From Candidatus Krumholzibacteriia bacterium (lineage in GTDB: Bacteria > Krumholzibacteriota > Krumholzibacteriia > WVZY01 > JAKEHA01), in NCBI GenBank assembly GCA_029865265.1, contig JAOUHG010000009.1, forward strand, positions 58,948-122,947: 64,000 nucleotides of DNA, given 5' to 3'. The notes beneath the pieces are model-generated. The model ran no database searches. It saw nothing but the letters and a program-made list of their open reading frames with translations, and was not told the origin of the DNA. This document shows, piece by piece, positions 61,162 to 64,000 of the stretch. The translations under genes and the position numbers were made by a program. The first letter of the stretch is position 1. Each line of letters opens with the position of its first letter.

Positions 61162-63855
61162 ATGACGCAAGACTGGCAACGAATCGAGACCATCTTTTTT
61201 GACGCCCTCGACCGCGAACCGGCGGAGCGCGCCGCGTTTCTGCTGGCGGCGTGCGGGGGCGACGACGCCCTGCGCGCGGAAGTAGACGCCATGCTCACCG
61301 CCCACGAGGGCGAACGCCGGTTGAGTCCGGAGCAGTGGGAAGACGCCTACGGCGTATCGGCGCGGGACGCCGAGGCGATGATCGGCCGGCGCGTGGGCGC
61401 GTACCGCATCGAGCGCCTCATCGGCCGCGGTGGTATGGGCAACGTGTACCTGGCCGCCCGCGACGACGAGCACTACGAGCACAAGGTGGCGGTCAAGCTC
61501 ATGCGCCCCGGGCTCCACGCGGCGGAAATGGCGGAACGCTTTCGCCGCGAGCGCCAGATACTCGCCCACCTCGAGCACCCCAACATTGCATCGCTGCTGG
61601 ACGGCGGAATCAGCGACGACGGCCGTCCCTACCTGGTCATGCAGTACGTGGACGGCACGCCCATCACCGACTATTGCGAGACGCAGGAGCTGGCGCTGCG
61701 CGAGCGGCTGCAGCTCTTTCGCATTTTGTGCGCCGCGGTGCAGGCGGCGCACGTCCATCTGGTCGTGCACCGTGACCTCAAGCCGGCCAACATTCTCGTC
61801 ACGCAGTCGGGCGAGGTGAAGCTGCTCGACTTCGGGATCGCAAAGCTGCTGGAGCCGGATTCGGACGTACTCACCACGCGTCCGTTCGAGCGCGTGATGA
61901 CACCCGAGCACGCCGCGCCCGAGCAGGTACGCGGCGGGGGCGTCACCACCGCCACCGATGTGTACTCGCTGGGCGTACTGCTATTCCAGATACTGACCGG
62001 TGAACGCCCGCTACAGTTTCCGTCGAGTGCGGCAAGCGACGTGGAGCGAATCATCTGCGAAGTGGAACCCGCCGCCCCGAGCACGGTGGCTAAGGAAAAC
62101 AGACGAGCACTTCGCGGCGACCTCGACAAGATCGTTCTCATGGCGCTGCGCAAGGATCCTGCGCGGCGCTACCAGTCCGCGCAGGAACTGGACGAGGACA
62201 TCCGGCGCTACCTCACGGGGCTTCCCGTCAACGCGGAGCGCGATACGCTTGCCTATCGTTCCAGGAAGTTTGTCGCGCGGCACCGCACCGGCGTCGCGGT
62301 GGCGGGTGGATTCGTCGCCCTGGTGGTCGCCTTCGCCGTGGTTGCTCTCGAGCAGGCGCACCGCGTGCGCCACGAGCGCGATCGCGCCCTCTCCGAGCAG
62401 GCCAAGGCCGAGGAGGTGGTGGGCGTCCTGGTGGACCTGTTCCAGCAGTCCAATCCCTACGTGGTGCCCGGCGGGGACACCCTGCGTGTCAGTGATTTCA
62501 TTGCCCAGAGCGAGAAGTCTGTGTCCGACATGGCGGACCAGCCCGACGTGCAGGCGCGTATGTGGGAGGTGCTCGCCGAGATCCACAAGGCACGCGGCGA
62601 CCTGCCGCAGGCGCGTACGTTCTTCGAGCGTGCGCAGGCCATTTACGAGCAGGACGGTGCACACGAGCTCGATGCGGCGCGCGCGTTCCACAGCCTGGCC
62701 CAGCTCACGTTCACGGAGGGAGGCGCCGCCGCCGAGCCGCTGATGCGCGAGTCGCTTGCGCGCCACCGCGCCCTGCTGGGGGATTCGCACCCCGACGTGG
62801 GTACCGCCATGCGTGACCTTGCGAGTGCCATCATGGAGAAAGAACCCGACGAGGCGGCACGCCTGCTCGACGGCGCCTTCGCCATCAGCCGGCAGCACCC
62901 GTCGGACAACGACATCGAACTGGCGGCGGATTACAATGCTCTTGGCATGCTGGAGGGCTCGCGCCGTAACTATCCGCGCTCGCTGACCCATTTTCAGCAC
63001 TCCCTCGAAATCCTCCAGCGCGCTCTTCCCGCCGATCACCCCAACACGATGACGGTGAAGCACAACGTGGCGTCGACGTACGCTGCGCTCGGCGACTGGA
63101 AGACGTCTGAGAAGCTGGAACGGGAGATTCTGGAGACACGCCGGCGCGTGTTTGGCGGCGACTCCCCGGAAGTGGCCGCCAGCCTCGAGGCGCTGGCCAT
63201 CACCCTCACGGCAGAAAGAAGCTATGACGAGGCGACGGCCCTCCTAACGGAGGCAATGGGCATCTACGAACGCGCCGCCGGCCCCAACCACCCCAGTGTC
63301 GCCAGCGCTAGCCGCAACATCGGCGTTCTGCTGTCGCTTCGCGGACGCCCCGCCGACGGGGTGCCGTACCTGGATCGCGCGGTGGCAATCCAGGCACAAT
63401 CCGGTCGGCCGCGCGCGGCGACCAACGCGTTCCTCGAACTGCAGCGCGTATTCGTGGCGTACAGCGCTGGTGATACGAGCGGTGCGGTCCCGGTGGCGCA
63501 GGGGCTGGTGGCGGAAATCGACACCCTCGTGCCCAACCCCACCCACTCGTACCGCGCCGACGGTCGTGCCTTGCTCGCGGCCTTGCTCCTCGATCACGGT
63601 GATGCGCGGGACGCGGAACCCGTGCTGCAAACGGCAATCGAGATCCATTCCCCCCAACTCGAAGAAGACCACCCCCGCATCGCCCGCTTGCGTTGCCTGC
63701 TCGGCGCCAACCTCGTCGCCCTCGGACGGGGGGACGAGGGGAGGAAGCTGCTCCGCGCCAACTACCCCGCGGTGCGTTCGTGGGGGTCGCTTTCGCCCCT
63801 GGAACGGTCCATCATCGTGAACGCCATGCACGAAAGCGGCCTTCCCGCCAGCTAG
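61162..63855 (+). CDS. Membrane Ser/Thr protein kinase (Hanks type) with TPR sensor domain
   Basis: The 897-aa protein begins with ~80 helical residues (RIETIFFDALDREPAERAAFLLAACGGD), a conserved leader in ECF-linked kinases. The kinase domain follows: G-loop GRGGMGNV (88-95), ATP-lysine K112, catalytic D205 in HRDLKPAN, D223 in DFGIAKL and an activation segment ending in MTPEHAAPEQVRG. A single membrane helix lies near 376-398 (VAVAGGFVALVVAFAVVALEQ). The outer ~490 residues consist of tetratricopeptide-like repeats (ARTFFERAQAIYEQDG, SLTHFQHSLEILQRALPADHPNT, EATALLTEAMGIYERAAGPNHPS). It probably senses an external signal and phosphorylates the adjacent sigma factor or its partners. The paired gene order supports this; direct evidence is absent. 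Confidence 0.93.
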   Translation: MTQDWQRIETIFFDALDREPAERAAFLLAACGGDDALRAEVDAMLTAHEGERRLSPEQWEDAYGVSARDAEAMIGRRVGAYRIERLIGRGGMGNVYLAARDDEHYEHKVAVKLMRPGLHAAEMAERFRRERQILAHLEHPNIASLLDGGISDDGRPYLVMQYVDGTPITDYCETQELALRERLQLFRILCAAVQAAHVHLVVHRDLKPANILVTQSGEVKLLDFGIAKLLEPDSDVLTTRPFERVMTPEHAAPEQVRGGGVTTATDVYSLGVLLFQILTGERPLQFPSSAASDVERIICEVEPAAPSTVAKENRRALRGDLDKIVLMALRKDPARRYQSAQELDEDIRRYLTGLPVNAERDTLAYRSRKFVARHRTGVAVAGGFVALVVAFAVVALEQAHRVRHERDRALSEQAKAEEVVGVLVDLFQQSNPYVVPGGDTLRVSDFIAQSEKSVSDMADQPDVQARMWEVLAEIHKARGDLPQARTFFERAQAIYEQDGAHELDAARAFHSLAQLTFTEGGAAAEPLMRESLARHRALLGDSHPDVGTAMRDLASAIMEKEPDEAARLLDGAFAISRQHPSDNDIELAADYNALGMLEGSRRNYPRSLTHFQHSLEILQRALPADHPNTMTVKHNVASTYAALGDWKTSEKLEREILETRRRVFGGDSPEVAASLEALAITLTAERSYDEATALLTEAMGIYERAAGPNHPSVASASRNIGVLLSLRGRPADGVPYLDRAVAIQAQSGRPRAATNAFLELQRVFVAYSAGDTSGAVPVAQGLVAEIDTLVPNPTHSYRADGRALLAALLLDHGDARDAEPVLQTAIEIHSPQLEEDHPRIARLRCLLGANLVALGRGDEGRKLLRANYPAVRSWGSLSPLERSIIVNAMHESGLPAS

Positions 63856-63874
63856 ACCCCTCCCCTCCTCGAAT

Positions 63875-63950
63875 CAGGAAAGTTTCCTGTCCATTCCCCG
63901 TGGCCGTTGTCGCCATCACTGTTGTCGCCATCACTGTTGTCGCCATCACT
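63875..63950. repeat. Interrupted palindrome and three tandem 15-bp repeats after the kinase gene
   Basis: CAGGAAA-G-TTTCCTG (63875-63889) is a 15-nt interrupted palindrome 20 nt past the kinase stop. Three perfect 15-bp tandem copies of GTTGTCGCCATCACT occupy 63906-63950. Up to the window end at 64000 I see no gene I can support; a minus-strand frame across the repeats (VMATT periods) may be chance. Confidence 0.7.
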
Positions 63951-64000
63951 CCTGCAAGGTTTGAAATCGTTTCTACCCGGTCCGAGGAGGCCGCTGTCAA

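Overview
The window is GC-rich, densely coded bacterial chromosome with no tRNA, rRNA, phage, insertion sequence or CRISPR array that I could find. Several traits suggest a Gram-negative diderm of the FCB kind, with Candidatus Eisenbacteria or Krumholzibacteriota as my best guess by inference. These traits are many lipobox lipoproteins, secreted proteins ending in an NPFN + D.(A/S)G.(R/Q)V + LPSGVYFWR type C-terminal (FlgD/T9SS-like) domain, an MetA-type outer-membrane barrel, an ECF sigma/Ser-Thr kinase pair and two pyruvate:ferredoxin oxidoreductases. Promoters repeatedly use the -10 word TACAAT, often only 6-10 nt before the start codon, which suggests many leaderless or near-leaderless mRNAs.

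Layout. 1-8.6 kb: an edge-truncated alpha/beta-hydrolase fused to a DCC thiol-oxidoreductase domain (minus), divergent from a run of a Cys/Met-metabolism PLP enzyme, an SDR, two tandem GT-C-like membrane proteins and an ABC-F ATPase, all overlapping or within a few bases. 8.6-21.2 kb: an outer-membrane barrel, three paralogous lipoproteins each with about 13 propeller repeats, dinB (minus), an SDR, a Ca2+-type P-ATPase overlapping a Na+/Ca2+ exchanger, and a small lipoprotein with a Lys/Glu tail. 21.3-31 kb: a large secreted zinc metalloprotease and a Tyr/Gly/His-rich secreted protein (both minus), then a DPP-IV-like S9 peptidase and an M16 lipoprotein peptidase (plus). 31.0-31.55 kb: an intergenic block with its own promoter, many hairpins and a strong terminator, which I read as an unassigned structured RNA. 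31.6-37.3 kb: DUF2061 protein and a beta-barrel-SppA fusion (minus), then an SGNH hydrolase and a beta-CASP nuclease-like protein (plus).

37.3-45.1 kb: a four-gene minus-strand metabolic operon, nifJ (single-chain pyruvate:ferredoxin oxidoreductase) -> dihydroorotate-dehydrogenase-like -> FAD oxidase -> NAD malic enzyme, linking malate, pyruvate and acetyl-CoA. 45.4-49.8 kb: two repeat-containing secreted surface proteins with C-terminal sorting-type domains. 50-55.3 kb: a small cytoplasmic histidine kinase divergent from a second, multi-subunit 2-oxoacid oxidoreductase, in which the gamma subunit, a GltD-like NAD(P)H:FAD module and a 2x[4Fe-4S] ferredoxin are fused in one chain, followed by the alpha and beta subunits. 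55.3-64 kb: an MFS transporter, a small secreted protein, a subtilisin-like protease with PKD and C-terminal sorting-type domains, and an ECF sigma factor followed by a membrane Ser/Thr kinase with TPRs.

Coordinates were read by eye. Starts were chosen from Shine-Dalgarno match, signal peptide integrity and overlap with the upstream stop. Where two starts are plausible, this is stated.
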